64,000 nucleotides of DNA from Notospermus geniculatus (Eukaryota; Nemertea; Pilidiophora; Heteronemertea; Lineidae): the NCBI GenBank assembly GCA_002633025.1, contig NMRB01000496.1, forward strand, positions 282,459-346,458, written 5' to 3'. Within the stretch, counting starts at the first letter, position 1, and every line of letters starts with the position of its first letter. A program made the position numbers and the translations under genes. Of the stretch, positions 10,971-22,372 are shown in pieces. The notes beneath the pieces are model-generated. The model was not told where the DNA came from. It saw only the letters and a list, made by a program, of their open reading frames with translations, and did not search any database.

Positions 10971-13627
10971 TCATCCCGTCGTTTTGAACAGTTTTAAAAT
11001 GTCTTCATTTGTCGTTGTTTCCTCAGGTAAAAGATCTTCGGTGTCTTTTATGGATTTATTCGCTCCTCGTGTTAGCAGCAGTTTGATGACTTCGGGATGT
11101 TCACAAGAAACAGCTGTTGACGAACGAGCAAGGAATTAGAAATCACCAGGGAGTAAAGGCCTATTTCCACTGCAACGGATTCCGCTGCGGTTTGCGGCGC
11201 ACCGGAGCGGTTTTCACAGGGTTTTGGATAAGCCTTCGATGGTTTAACAACACATGGCATGTTAATTATCCCAATGCCTGTGAAAACCGCTCTGGTGCCG
11301 CAAACCCCGGTGGAATCCGTTGTAGTGGCAACAGGTCTTAAATCTATCAGTTTGGATTTGAGATGACTCCAATATCAACCAACACCATTGGCAATGCTGC
11401 CAACATCAACCAACACCATTGGCAATGACACCTACATCAACCAATGCCATTGGCAATGCTGTGAACATCAACCAATGCCATTGGCAATGCTGCCAACATC
11501 AACCAACACCATTGGCAATGCTGCCAACATCAACCAACACCATTGGCAACCATCAACCAATGCCATCGGAGATGATGCCAATGTTACTTGTAATGCACGG
11601 GATCAATGACTTTGATAAAACAAACTGAGGTTAGAACATTCATGATATCTTACCATAGTGTAATGGTGTCTGGCCCTCTGTGTCCTGAAATTGTGAAAAT
11701 ACGCCAGGAAATAAACCGGCTTTCACAAAAATGGAACAATATGGTACGAAACCTGTTTCATGAGGTAGATTCTGCCAATATGTCATCGGTCAGAATTCAC
11801 ATCAAAACATGAAAATTTCTTGAAGCACATTTGGGCTACTTACTGTGAGGTTGACATCTGCATTTTTGTTAAGTAATAATTCTACCATTCCTGCATTACC
11901 CCGATCACAGGCCCAGTGTATTAAGGCAAGACCCTGGAACATAAAAGAGTTAGGTATGTGATTGCTTCCGAGGATGAAAATTGGCCTACAATGCAAGTGG
12001 CTTTAGCACTCATCATAATAAAACTCCCAGGCACTTGCTCTCAAATGAATTGAATGACATCGATTTATTCATTTTGGCCAAAATTCTTCACCACAAAGGG
12101 AGTTACCAAGATTGGCTTGGGAGTAGTTTACAAAGAAAATCCACTGATGGGAAGTTTTTGGTACATATCTACTGGTAGTTATGGTGGAGGTTCACATACC
12201 TCTGAATCTTTTTGGTCCACTTCATGTTTCCCTGATTTCAAAACTCTTTCTACTTCTGCCAAATTTCCATCAATGCACCAATCAAAAATTGTCTTGTCCT
12301 CGTCCTTCATTGCATTCTCCTCTGGCGGACACATGACGCTCACGCCAACTCCAAGTCCACCTGATGGCGATCTCCCTGAGGTTTGAGAACTCTGGAATAC
12401 AAAAATATCAAATCTGACCTCCATAACACTTCACATCCAAGAATAACACACTAAATTCAAGACAACACCAGCGCACCATAAACCTTACCTTATTTTCCCA
12501 ATTTGGGTCATAATTACTGAGTTCAGTTATATATTCTTTCATTGCATCAGCCTTGCTCTTTTCCCCTAGCTTCTTCCATGCCTCCCTGAAATGTTGAGGG
12601 AGCTCATTTGTAATGGTACATGTATCGTCAAAGAAAAGCAAGACAGAGTTCTAAATCTAAGAACAAATGTTAGGTAATGTGACACTGTGTGATGAGTACC
12701 GGTATTTACTTTTGTTTGCAGACCGGTATCCTTCATTTTGCAATGGCCTCCTTAGTCTAACTGAGGGTAGGCCTATGTACCATCTTACCATTTTTGTTTC
12801 CCCTGAAAGTCAAAGAATCCTGGCTTTGGAGAATTGCAGGGTCCTTCTTTGCACTGAAAAATAATGCCAGAGAGATTTGTTTAGTTAGGAGCCCTACTAA
12901 CCAGTGATCAGAATTGCAGTTTTAGTGTCACCCTACCACGTGTAATGTGGTAATAGGCTAGGCCTATATGCACACATAGCAGGACTAATTATCACTGCCA
13001 CTGGAGGGTGTGGGATAGCTGCCACAGATCGCGGAATGGCATGCTGTATGATGATGATGATGATGATGATTGTGAATCTGGTGATGATGATGCCGATGGT
13101 CCTCTAGGTAGGCCTACGTACGGTCAGGTTTTGTCAGGTAGGCCTAGGCCCAGCTCTCCCGCAATAGACTTTAGTAGCTGACCCACAGACAACTTAAAGT
13201 AGGCCTACAGGATAGGCCTAGGCCTGCCCTAGGCTTAATTACAATCACTGACAATACGCTGATCTGATACATCCCATAGGCATAGGACTGATAGCAAAGG
13301 CAGCAGAACTAGAAGCAACTGCCATCAGGCACCGGTGCCTCAGCGTCTTCACTCATCAATCATCTGCTGGTCATCACTCACACTGCTGCAGAGCAGTGCA
13401 TTGCATGCAGATGCACTGCACAGACAGTGAGCTTGAAATGTCCTCAGTAAGTGGGCTCTAAGGGGCTTACTAAGGGAATATGACAGCAAATGTGGCACCT
13501 GTTTGAATCTAGCATAAAAGTAGAGTAGCTTTGTGCTATCTAACTGTCCACTAATCGCCCTGACATAGTTTGCTGCGCGTTCAAATGTCGATGAAAGATC
13601 AGAATCTGACAAATTTTCCTCCATCAT
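10971..13627 (-). CDS. ACBD6: Acyl-CoA-binding domain-containing protein 6, complete, seven exons
   Basis: Acyl-CoA carrier with ankyrin repeats. The human protein binds long-chain acyl-CoA and supports N-myristoyltransferases. Exons in minus-strand order: 13627-13499, 12853-12789, 12585-12489, 12391-12200, 11933-11844, 11684-11654, 11113-10971 (stop TGA). Phases agree at every join and give 248 codons from ATG 13627; human is 282. The ACB domain covers about residues 9-97, with LLYFYARFKQ, CNSPKPGFFDFQGKQKW and EAWKKLGEKS. Phe replaces the Tyr of the usual YKQ motif. Ankyrin repeats cover about 163-235 (IHWACDRGNAGMVELLL; GQTPLHYAVSCEHPEVIKLL). The exon 1 donor is unusual (CAG/GTGCCA). The frame stays open upstream for about 38 codons, to a G run with an N at 13737; an ATG at 13767 lies in another frame, so the true N-terminus may be longer. 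Intron 6 holds a MITE and a minisatellite. Confidence 0.93.
11153..11340. repeat. Hairpin MITE inside ACBD6 intron 6
   Basis: Left arm includes CCACTGCAACGGATTCCGC and GGAGCGGTTTTCACAGG. The right arm carries CCTGTGAAAACCGCTC and GGAATCCGTTGTAGTGG. It lies about 40 bases upstream of the last ACBD6 exon. A decayed relative is at 18395-18545. Confidence 0.85.
11371..11580. repeat. 31-bp minisatellite in ACBD6 intron 6
   Basis: CCATTGG recurs at 11385, 11416, 11447, 11478, 11509 and 11540, exactly 31 bases apart, and then a shortened 23-base unit follows. The unit contains ACATCAACCAACACCATTGG. Confidence 0.9.
13047..13070. repeat. (GAT)n microsatellite
   Basis: Uninterrupted ATG/GAT triplets in the first intron of ACBD6. 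Confidence 0.9.
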
Positions 13628-14133
13628 TTTAGCTTTGTTGTTACGTCGTTGCACAGATTCTGTCTCAGCCGCTGGATCGTCCTGGATGTTGTTGTCTCTA
13701 CGGCCTCTAGGTCGAGTTCGGATAAAAGGAGCACGCNGGGGGGGAGGGGGGCTTCCTCATCATCCATCCAGGCACCACTGGTGCCAGCAAGACATTTAGT
13801 AGTTCATATAGCCATGAAGAAATTACCTGTCTCGGGAAAGAATAGGATGGATATTATAAGGCGTGGTCAGTCAAAGAGCTCCATGTCAACGTTCTCAGCA
13901 ACATGTGAATTGACAGTAGGCCTACCGTACCATGAAATTTATGCAAATGAGGAAAAGAACAATCGATTTCTTACAGCAATATTTTATTACCTACAATATC
14001 TCCCCGTGTTATATTTTACACACTTACCACAGCACATTAACCCACTGACTACACATTTACAATGCTGACAGCACCATCATGATTAAACAATTTTCATGAA
14101 TCAGTGTTTAATAAAAAATTTCCAGTGATACTA

Positions 14134-14172
14134 GCCTGAAGTATTGAAGGTAGTACCTTCAATACTTCAGGC
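14134..14172. repeat. Perfect 39-bp palindrome
   Basis: Two 19-base arms (GCCTGAAGTATTGAAGGTA and its complement) around a single central G. No larger element is visible around it. Confidence 0.95.
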
Positions 14173-14460
14173 CATGTGTAATTCATTACGTGTTGCATCC
14201 ACTGAGGCCCAACCAATGAATTTTCTGTTCACAAATGGATGACCTTGTATTTAATATGATGGAATATTTTTCACTGGAATATTCAACACAACGTCCAACA
14301 AAGTGACACACCGACAAAAAAATATGCAGTACCACACCACATTGAAATGAAGATGGTGTTAGTGATGGCAGCAATGCTAGGGCACAGGACCAGAAACAGA
14401 AAATCAATTGTACATGCCCTTATCTTGAGTATTCTTACATGTATTCTCACACATTGTTAC

Positions 14461-14920
14461 TTCATATAACCAACCAGAGGACACTCAATTAGCCAATCAG
14501 AGGGCAGCCAATCAACCGACCAGAGGACGGCTATATTAATCAACCAGAGGACATCTATAAATTAGCCAACCAGAGGGCAGCCAATTAACCAACCAACCAG
14601 ATGACAGCTAATTAGCAAACCAGAGAACAGCTAATCAACCAACCAACCGACCAAAGGACAGTTAATTAGCAAACCAGAAGATAGCTAATTAACCAACCAA
14701 CCAACCAGAGGGCAGCCGATTAACCAATCAGATGGCAGCTAATTAGCAAACCAGCGGACAGCTAATTAACCAACTAGATTACAGCTAATTAGCAAACCAG
14801 GGGTAGCTAATTAACCAGCCAGAGGGCGGCCAATTAACCGACCAGAAGGCAGCCAATTAACCGACCAAAGGACAACTAATTAACCAAACAGGGGGCAGCC
14901 AGTTAACCAACCAGGGGACA
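14461..14920. repeat. Variable-period minisatellite (AACCAACCAGAGGACAGCTAATT)
   Basis: Units of roughly 24-36 bases built from AACCAACCAGAGG, ACAGCTAATTAGC and AACCAACC blocks, repeated some 15 times with drift in length. Confidence 0.85.
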
Positions 14921-16025
14921 TGACACTCCACTTCTGCAGTGGAGACTCTGCAGCGATTCCAAACAATTACTATGACAACCATCCGTTTGCAGTCGTATAA
15001 ATATCTTTGACAAAAAGTTTATGAGTCGCTGTATGTCGTCATGCGAATATCCAGTTACCATAGGGATGAACCTTTTGTAGTTTGTAGAGAGGAACATTCA
15101 GGCCAGGGAATCCTTGCATGTATGAAATATACAGCTAATTTAAATCTTAATTTCCAGAGAGCTATAAAGACTAAAAAACACCCCATTCGCTTTATGTCAG
15201 CACGAGGAATAAGGCGTTTTCTTTATGCCAGCCGTAAACTAAGGGACCATCTCAGCCGAATGAATGCAGCTGAGATCGATTTTTGTCATTTCATCAGGTG
15301 GAGGCTAATTGCCAATGGCAGTGAAATGGGAAACCGAAGCATCCATGAGACTCTATCTTCATTGAAGGCATTCTGAGGGTAAAACCTATCAGGCAGCACA
15401 CTCAATCAATTCCACCATTCACTGGACACACTGGCAACAGACCATGAGATAACAAGATAACTAACAAATTGCAGAAAAAAGTTCTTGACCTGTTTTCTAA
15501 CAATCGAGTTTTGCTAATAATCGTTCAAGTTTGACAATTCCTATGATTCATTCGACCAGAGATTTATAAGACTTGCTTATGAATTTTTGATTCTAACTAC
15601 ACATTCTGTACATGTTTTTCTTGACCGGCAAGAAAAGTCGATCCTCCATCGAATCACAGATCACCAGGATGTAGATTTGTTTTATGGCATGCAGGCTATC
15701 ACCATTGTCGTATCACAATTCATATCCCATAGGCCCTCCACAAGGATCCATGTCACTGGGTGTCACTGGGGTGGATCAAGAGAGAGGCCTTTAAGAAGCC
15801 CCCAAACACACATACATTACGGTTATCATTTTTCAAGGTACATTCCTCCATCAAGGAGCAGTGAAATCAACAAAGAAAATGAGACAACATCACATACAAT
15901 ATTTAGAGGAGATCTCATACCATTTCACAAAGCCTCAGTGAACCTAAAGGTTGTTGTGGCGATTACTCTTACATATTGACAAAAGGCATGGTACAGATCT
16001 CAGAGAGGCTTTTTAAAGAAACTTC
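14921..16025. other. Intergenic stretch between ACBD6 and the coiled-coil gene
   Basis: A plus-strand ORF of 111 codons (15041-15376) and one of 130 codons (15587-15979) occur, but neither has recognisable domains nor splice partners. I do not call a gene here. Confidence 0.4.
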
Positions 16026-16272
16026 TTAAAGGAGTTAGACGCCGAAGTTGTAAACAAGCTGGTTTGTTTACAAATATGGTCGGCAAACTAGTTTTATTCC
16101 TTCGTGCAGGTGGCAGCACCCGTGATCGTTAGACTGGTTCCCGGTCCGATGCAACTCACTCACGATATTCACGTCAGTACATATCACCGACAATAGGTGG
16201 CAGCACCGCAGGCGTCCGTGGATAGAGAACCAGTGAGTGAGTGTTTACAACTTCGGCGTCTAACTCCTTTAA
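16026..16272. repeat. 247-bp MITE, TTAAAGGAGTTAGACGCCG ends, copy 1
   Basis: Terminal inverted repeats TTAAAGGAGTTAGACGCCGA / TCGGCGTCTAACTCCTTTAA continue through GTTGTAAAC. It differs from 31033-31279 at a single base in 247, so the two copies are recent. Both ends carry TTAA, which could be a TTAA target duplication of the piggyBac type. Confidence 0.92.
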
Positions 16273-16569
16273 AGGACCACAGTATTGCTTCCCAATCCTG
16301 CGTTACACCTACCCGCGTTAAGGGGGAGACCGGAAGACCTCTATTAATGACTTGGTAAACTACCGCATGCAACTAGTCTCGCGCAGCCAGCCGTTTCGTT
16401 CCGCAGTACTGCTACACAAACTTGTTCGATCCCCAGGCAGCGGCTGGGTGACAGAGACTGTAATCATACATTCTCCAACACTGGGGCGAAAGGCTTAACT
16501 ACAGTATTGGAGCATGGTGCCGGTGGCGCCGGCTGTCGACAGAGAGATGCAATACAGTGGTCCTTTAAA
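16268..16569. repeat. Related MITE, TTTAAAGGACCACAGTATTG ends
   Basis: Right end CAATACAGTGGTCCTTTAAA mirrors the left. It shares the TTTAA terminus with the element ending at 16272, so the two are nested or back to back. It begins 75 bases after the stop of the coiled-coil gene and probably lies in that gene's 3' UTR. Confidence 0.85.
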
Positions 16570-16644
16570 ATAATTTCCTGCTGTTTGACAACAATGCCCA
16601 GAAAATGGATCCAGCAAGATGAATACCAAGAGTACCAGTACAGA

Positions 16645-18105
16645 CTAAATGTTCACAGGAGGATGGTAATTCTGCGGCCGCAACTGATTTAAAAACGCCA
16701 TATTGACCGCACTGGGTAATGACCTCGAACGCCATTTGTCACGCATCTTAATCTCACGTGGTGTCTGAACGTTTTTATGACTATTGACAGGAACCATGGG
16801 ATACATGGTGTAGCTATGACGATGGAACCGTTTCTGTGTTTTTAACTCGGCGACGCTGTCATGGCTCTCATCCTGATAATCAGAGTCGTCATTGTCTTTC
16901 CCGTTTTGCAGCCCCAATTCCGTGTCAGGTCCGGCGCTAGTGATATTCTCCGCGCTGACGCTACGTACCGTGTCTTCTGATTGTTTTACGCTTAGCGAGT
17001 TTTCGCCGCCGATATTTTCTGTCCAAGCACCTTTAGATAAATCTGAAGCACTATTGGCTCTGAGTATATTTGGGATTTCTTTCAATTCCTGCTGGACACG
17101 GAGATCTCCATAACTATAATGCGGGAAGTGGCGATACTGATCCTCCAATTGGATCGCGTTCGGTGGCATCTGGATCATATCCAATCCACTTTTTCTACGC
17201 CGCCTTGACGACGGTTTTTCTGTCTTCTCTGAAGAAACATCATCAATAGGACTAGCAGTATCATTAACATATCCTTGGCCCGTATTACCATATTCATGAG
17301 ACTTATTTACATATCCTGTGTCACTAGGAGATCTTTTTGTGTCAGTATAATAAATTCCAATGTCATTTACGTAATTCTCTGTAACTGACCGAGATCTGAC
17401 TTTACCATTTTTACCCAATCCATTTGACCCACCGTCCACCACATCGAAAGATGCCTCAGCACCAGTTTCACCGATGTCCAAATTACTACTCAAAAAAGTC
17501 CCAGAATAATTGCGATATCGCATGCCAATCAATTTCTCATCAACAAACAGAGACGAATCACTATAAGTCCTATCCTTAAAGCTTTCTCTTGAGTTTGACC
17601 GCCCCCGAGTGGTATGATGAGTATCCTCAGAATCTGGCTCTCGATGATTTGACCGCTTCTTATGAGCAACAACTTCGCTAGTACCAGCACTAGTATCACC
17701 ACTACTCGTACTTTTCGTCCTACGCACATGATTGAGGTCATAACGTTTCTTAAATTTCCGCAAAGTCTTTTTCAATTTTTCATTTCGCTGTGTTAGTATC
17801 TTTATATTTTGTTCCTGGAACAAGATAGTCTGCTCTTTTTCTGTCAATAATGCCGTGATACTTTTTTGCTCACGGCGTAGCTGGCCCTCAAAGAAGTATA
17901 AATTCGCCATGATGTCCTGTATCTGTTTTTCGTGCTGGTTCTGTTGGCGTCGTATCGTAGCTTCACGATCCTCCACCTCTTTGCGACACGCGGAGATCAA
18001 ATTCCTCATTCTTTGTTTCTGTTTCTCCATCTTTGCTTCAAGTTCGACGTTGGTGTCGCTCAGTGAGGTCAGACGTTCGCGGAGACGGATTACTTCTCGA
18101 ACGAG
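16645..18105 (-). CDS. Terminal exon of a coiled-coil, Ser/Arg-rich protein (unrecognised)
   Basis: One open frame of 486 codons from the acceptor CGTTACAG at 18106-18113 to a TAG at 16645. It is an exon, not a whole gene: the frame enters in phase 0 with LVREVIRLRERLTSLSDTN. Residues about 1-140 have heptad-like Leu/Ile spacing with many charged residues (EVEDREATIRRQQNQ, YFFEGQLRREQKSI, LLTEKEQTILFQEQNI), consistent with a long coiled coil. A basic stretch follows (KKTLRKFKKRYDLNHVRR), then about 330 residues of Ser/Asp/Asn-rich, probably disordered sequence with Arg-Ser phosphosite-like motifs (KPSSRRRRKSG, KWRSRSLPS). It ends PQNYHPPVNI. This resembles cytoskeletal or centrosomal adaptor proteins in general, but I cannot name the family. 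Upstream exons were not found. Confidence 0.8.
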   Translation of the reverse strand, partial: LVREVIRLRERLTSLSDTNVELEAKMEKQKQRMRNLISACRKEVEDREATIRRQQNQHEKQIQDIMANLYFFEGQLRREQKSITALLTEKEQTILFQEQNIKILTQRNEKLKKTLRKFKKRYDLNHVRRTKSTSSGDTSAGTSEVVAHKKRSNHREPDSEDTHHTTRGRSNSRESFKDRTYSDSSLFVDEKLIGMRYRNYSGTFLSSNLDIGETGAEASFDVVDGGSNGLGKNGKVRSRSVTENYVNDIGIYYTDTKRSPSDTGYVNKSHEYGNTGQGYVNDTASPIDDVSSEKTEKPSSRRRRKSGLDMIQMPPNAIQLEDQYRHFPHYSYGDLRVQQELKEIPNILRANSASDLSKGAWTENIGGENSLSVKQSEDTVRSVSAENITSAGPDTELGLQNGKDNDDSDYQDESHDSVAELKTQKRFHRHSYTMYPMVPVNSHKNVQTPREIKMRDKWRSRSLPSAVNMAFLNQLRPQNYHPPVNI

Positions 18106-18182
18106 CTGTAACGAAAAGATGGAGAATTTGTAAGAAAATAATAAATGTTCACGCTATAAAATCCAGAGGATATCAGGACCAC

Positions 18183-18393
18183 TTAAAGGAGCACGGTATT
18201 GCCACTTTTCTCGACAGCCGGCGCCACCGCGCCACTCTCCAACCCAAGGGTCTGACTACGTCTCGGCGAATGACCTGATTTACTGCGTACATTTTGTAAT
18301 GCATTTTTGTAGTTCGTCTTATTGCCGCTAGGTGGCTCCTTCTACGTCGGCAGTCAAATGATGCATCTGAGATCCAATACCGTGCTCCATTAA
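18183..18393. repeat. MITE, TTAAAGGAGCACGGTATTG ends
   Basis: Right end CAATACCGTGCTCCATTAA. It lies in the intron just upstream of the coiled-coil terminal exon. The half-element at 46331-46450 shares its left end and the GACAGCCGGCG block. Confidence 0.85.
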
Positions 18394-18394
18394 T

Positions 18395-18545
18395 CCCCGT
18401 TTCCACTATAGCGGTTTTCGCTGCAGTTTGTGTTGAGCAGTGCGGTTTTCACAGGGTTTTGGATAATCCTTCGATGGTTTGTTCATTATCCCAATGCTCC
18501 ACTCACCGCAAGCTGCCACGGAATCTGCTGTTGTGGAAACAGACC
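18395..18545. repeat. Decayed MITE related to 11153-11340
   Basis: Shares GCGGTTTTCACAGGGTTTTG and the CCTTCGATGGTTT core with the ACBD6 intron element. The arms are only partly complementary. Confidence 0.65.
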
Positions 18546-18559
18546 TTTGGTGTCAGAGG

Positions 18560-19329
18560 GAGCAAAAGCATCAAGGATGCTGATTTACCTCTGGATGCAT
18601 CACAATACAGATACCAATTTTCTGTCATGTTGACAGCACCTAAGACACATCATTTGCAGCTGTTTCTCTATTTTGGGAAAAAACTGAAATAAAAGCATTT
18701 ATTACATTGTATGAGGCTGAAACGCACCCAGTCACAAGCAAGAAATTTCAGACTTTATGAACGTTTTAGGTGGTATTTAGAGTGAGTTTTCTTGTCATAG
18801 GCGATGGATTTTGCTATTTCAGAATTTTCGTACATTTTGCACCATGCTGACCCTGTGCAACAAGGCCCCACAGACAAGGACAGATCTAACACCGTGAGAA
18901 AGCGGAAAGGGAGAAGATTCAATGAACTGTGACAATAAAAACAGATTGCTTTCAAATCTCACGAACATTCTTCCTAACAGTAAATCATTGCAAACAATGG
19001 TTGGCCTGTCCTGAAGATAAGTTATGAGTTTGGTAAGTATATTTTCTAGCCTTCCACTTGTTCTGGGTCACTTATCTTCCTTTCCTGCGGCATATTGGGT
19101 AAACTTGATAATATCCACAGCATTCAATTTTGTGGCGTTCAATCAAATGTATTTATTATGAGGAGCAATGGAAGGAATTGTTGGAGTAAATATGATTTTG
19201 TTTGTATAGAAGTTTGCATGAAACATTGATTTTAAAATTGACAAGGTTGTGTGCAGTATGACAGAAATTGGAGACATGTCATGGTCGACGGTATGAGCAA
19301 TTGAGATAGCATAGAGTAGTACAAGGTAA
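18560..19329. other. No feature seen
   Basis: AT-rich unique-looking sequence with short ORFs only. Upstream exons of the coiled-coil gene may lie here or beyond, but none could be supported. Confidence 0.4.
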
Positions 19330-19625
19330 CTCTATTAGAAGACACCTCTTCCATGAGGACACCTCTCTGTTGAGGACATATCTATAGGCCTACTGAGGAC
19401 ACCTCTGTACTGAAGACACCTCTCTACTGATGACATCTCTGTACTGAAGACACCTCTCTATTGAGGACACCTCTGTACTGAAGACACCTATCTATTCAGG
19501 ACACCTCTGTACTGAAGACCTCTCTACTGAAGACACCTCTCTATTGAGGACACCTCTGTACTGAGACACCTGCTCCTCACTGAAGCACCTCTCTATTGAG
19601 CCACAGAAGTTCAGTCCCAAAATTA
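19330..19625. repeat. GAGGACACCTCT tandem array
   Basis: About a dozen units of roughly 20 bases alternate between CTCTATTGAGGACAC and CTGTACTGAAGACAC. Related to the interior of the 6377-6556 element. Confidence 0.85.
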
Positions 19626-20199
19626 TCAGCCATTTCTACTCATACCTCTGCAATCAGGACACCACTTGAATATGGAGGATTTCAAAAACGGCCGCTTTCT
19701 CTATCACACGTAGACTGGAGATAGAGTGAGAATCAAATCCTTGATCTCAAACGGACCAGGCACGGATGTAGCTACTATGCCACTCTGAAAATCGGACTTG
19801 AAATTGTGAATGACTGTTCACGACAAGATGGGGGGGGGGGCATCAAGACAACGCCACAACAAATTGAAGATTTAAAGTCCAGGCACTGAGTAAGCGGAGA
19901 TCCTAGGGAATTTTTTCATCATACCGGTAATTTGTGAAGGACTTTGAGGGAATTGTAAGAGTGAGAGTAGAAGCTTGCCATCAGCTGACAGGTCTGACTC
20001 AGAAGAATGTGACCAAAATATTTTTGTCTTTCATGTGACAAAACATACAACATTGCTTGACAAACACAACACTATCACATGTCGAGGAACTCATTTACGG
20101 GTACCTGAAAATAAATTTTCTATAAATCTAGTCACATCCTGTCTTTTGAAAGGCAGTTTTTCCACTTTCAATGGAAACATCATATCAATCTTTTGAAAT

Positions 20200-20735
20200 A
20201 CGATTTGCAATAAAAAACACCAAGTGTTAATATGAACTTCAAAACCACCTGCCGTAATCACCTGGAAACCTGGCCTGGCCATGGTGTCACTGCAAAAGGT
20301 GTTTAGTGGAGCCTAATGCACACTAAACACCAGTATCCACGTGAATGTCAAAAATACCTTTTATAAAAAAATCACTGGAAAATTGACCTGGCCATTGCTG
20401 ACGCAGCAAAAGGTGTTTAGTGGATGCACACTAAACACCAGTATGAACGTGAATGTCAAAAACACCTTTTGTAATAACCTGGAAACTTGACCTGGCCGTG
20501 CTGTCACAGCAAAAGGTGTTCAGTGGATATACTATGCACACTACATGTAAACACCAGTATGAACGTGAATGTCAAAAACACCTTTTGTAATCACCTGGAA
20601 AATTGACCTGGCCGTGCTGTCACAGCAAAAGATGTTTAGTGGATCCTAATGCAAGCCAAACACTAGTATACATGGACTTCAAAAACACCTGTGCCATAAT
20701 CACCTGGAAACTTGACCTGGCTGTGCTGTGCCTCC
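20200..20735. repeat. Tandem units of about 110-116 bp with an internal hairpin
   Basis: CACCTGGAAA-TTGACCTGGCC recurs near 20259, 20372, 20476, 20592 and 20701. Each unit carries GGTGTTTAGTG and CACTAAACACC, an 11-base inverted pair. Confidence 0.85.
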
Positions 20736-21054
20736 GTATCAGATTCTTCGTATTTGGCATCTTGAGGTTTTATATCCAAATTGAACAAAATTTGGCAATT
20801 CCTAATGTCACAAGAGCAAAGGAGCCATGCCAGTCCCACTACAATCCTTTCCTTGTAGCCTCTAGGGGTGAATTCCCCAAACAGCCAAAATTTCGACTTG
20901 TGCAATTTCCCTCCACTGTTGCCCAATCAGAAATTCACACTTTTAAATTTTTGAAGATTTCTTGCAAATCCATAGATGTTTCCGATAAGATGATACTTAA
21001 GTTGATTGCTGCAAAGAATTTTGATTAAAAATTGCCTTGAGCACATCCTTGTCA

Positions 21055-21775
21055 GTCAAAAAAATAGCCACGCTGTTGCGGGCATAACCCCTCGGCCTCT
21101 GTTACCTTGAAATGTAGGTCGAATCAAAAACCCGTCTGATATGTTGTGTAGCCTGGCTGGATACACGCACCATAAAAATTTCATGAAGTTTCGATGACCA
21201 GTTTAGGAGTAATCTCAAATTTTGTCATTTCACTACGTGCCCCCTGGTGGCCAAAGTAGGAATCAGATCCGGTCGATTTTAAATAGCGAGAAGCGTCATG
21301 TCATGAGGTATCAACATACAAAATGTGAGAAGAAAATTCCAAAGCATTCTCAAGTTAGAGCGTTCACGTCGTTGACCAATCAGATTTCAGCTTTTGACCT
21401 CTGCGACCTTTAAATGTAGGTCGAATCAAAAACCCGTCTGATAGGTTGTGTACCCTGACTGGATACACCCACCATAAAAATTTCATGAAGTTTCGATGAC
21501 CAGTTTAGGAGTAATCGCAAATTTTGTGTTTTCACTATGTGCCCCCTGGTGGCCAAAGTAGGAATCAGATCTGGCCGATTTTCAATAGCGAGAAGCGTCA
21601 TGTCATGAGGTATCACCATACCAAATTTGAGATGAAAATTCCGAACCATTCTCAAGTTAGAGCGTTCACGTCGTTTTTGCGTGACGCCGACGCCGCCAGA
21701 CGACGACGCCAGACGACGACGCCAGACGCCAGCGTGATGACAATACCCCGAAGACCCTAATGGGCCTCGGGGTGA
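21055..21775 (+). repeat. 302-bp-core element, copy 1 (palindromic ends, GAC-rich block)
   Basis: The left end reads AATAGCCACGCTGTTGCGGG then CATAACCCCTCGGCC. The core unit repeats with a period of exactly 302 bases (ATGTAGGTCGAATC at 21112 and 21414). A (GACGAC)-rich block follows, then a hairpin CCCCGAAGACCCTAATGGGC-CTCGGGG, then TGAAAA. The same element lies reversed at 53655-54886. Confidence 0.88.
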
Positions 21776-22372
21776 AAAGCAGACCTCGAGAACCAACAAT
21801 CTAAAATCGCAACTCCTTCACGCTGCTCCATACAGAACATTGAATTACGCATTGAACACAATACACCCTGTCCTCGCTATTTATGACAACTCAAACACGT
21901 TGCTCTCTCCCCCCAGGCAAAAACGAAAATTATAATTTCCAATAAAGACGATCGCATTTCGTAATCCATTTATTTGTGTGCTTCCAAACCAGGCAGAATT
22001 TACACACCCAAACTGGTAAAATGCATACATGCGTGCAAAACTTGAGACTCCTACGGCCTATTTGAGATCAAATGAAAGTGTCCTCATGCGAGGTAACAGC
22101 CAGCCTTGTGCCTAGGGTATTGTTCGAGGACAATCGAACAATCGGCTATCCGCATGGTGCCCTGGGAACTGGGTTGAGAAGACCTAGGCCTCAGTGAGAG
22201 GATAAAGAGAATATTGAGAGTCAGGTCAAAAGGAAGTATGGCCATAACTTCTTTAAAGTGGAACTGGTTGTGCCAGTCAAGGTGCCTGAATAGAGAATCA
22301 AACGCCGCCATCTTGAATCTATTACAGTTTTCGCATTGAAAATTTATTGCCTTCTAAAGCTATGTTTAGTTG

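Noticed and set aside
11388-11628. Two plus-strand ORFs rich in NINQHHW / TSTNAIGN
   Set aside because: Products of the 31-bp minisatellite in an ACBD6 intron.
13649-14068. 139-codon plus-strand ORF over the N at 13737
   Set aside because: Antisense to ACBD6 exon 1 and its upstream region; no start context or homology seen.
15041-15376. 111-codon plus-strand ORF
   Set aside because: No domain or partner exon; plausible by chance in this length of DNA.
21410-21799. 129-codon ORF, also seen at 53780-54055
   Set aside because: Translation of the 302-bp repeat unit, which recurs in both orientations.
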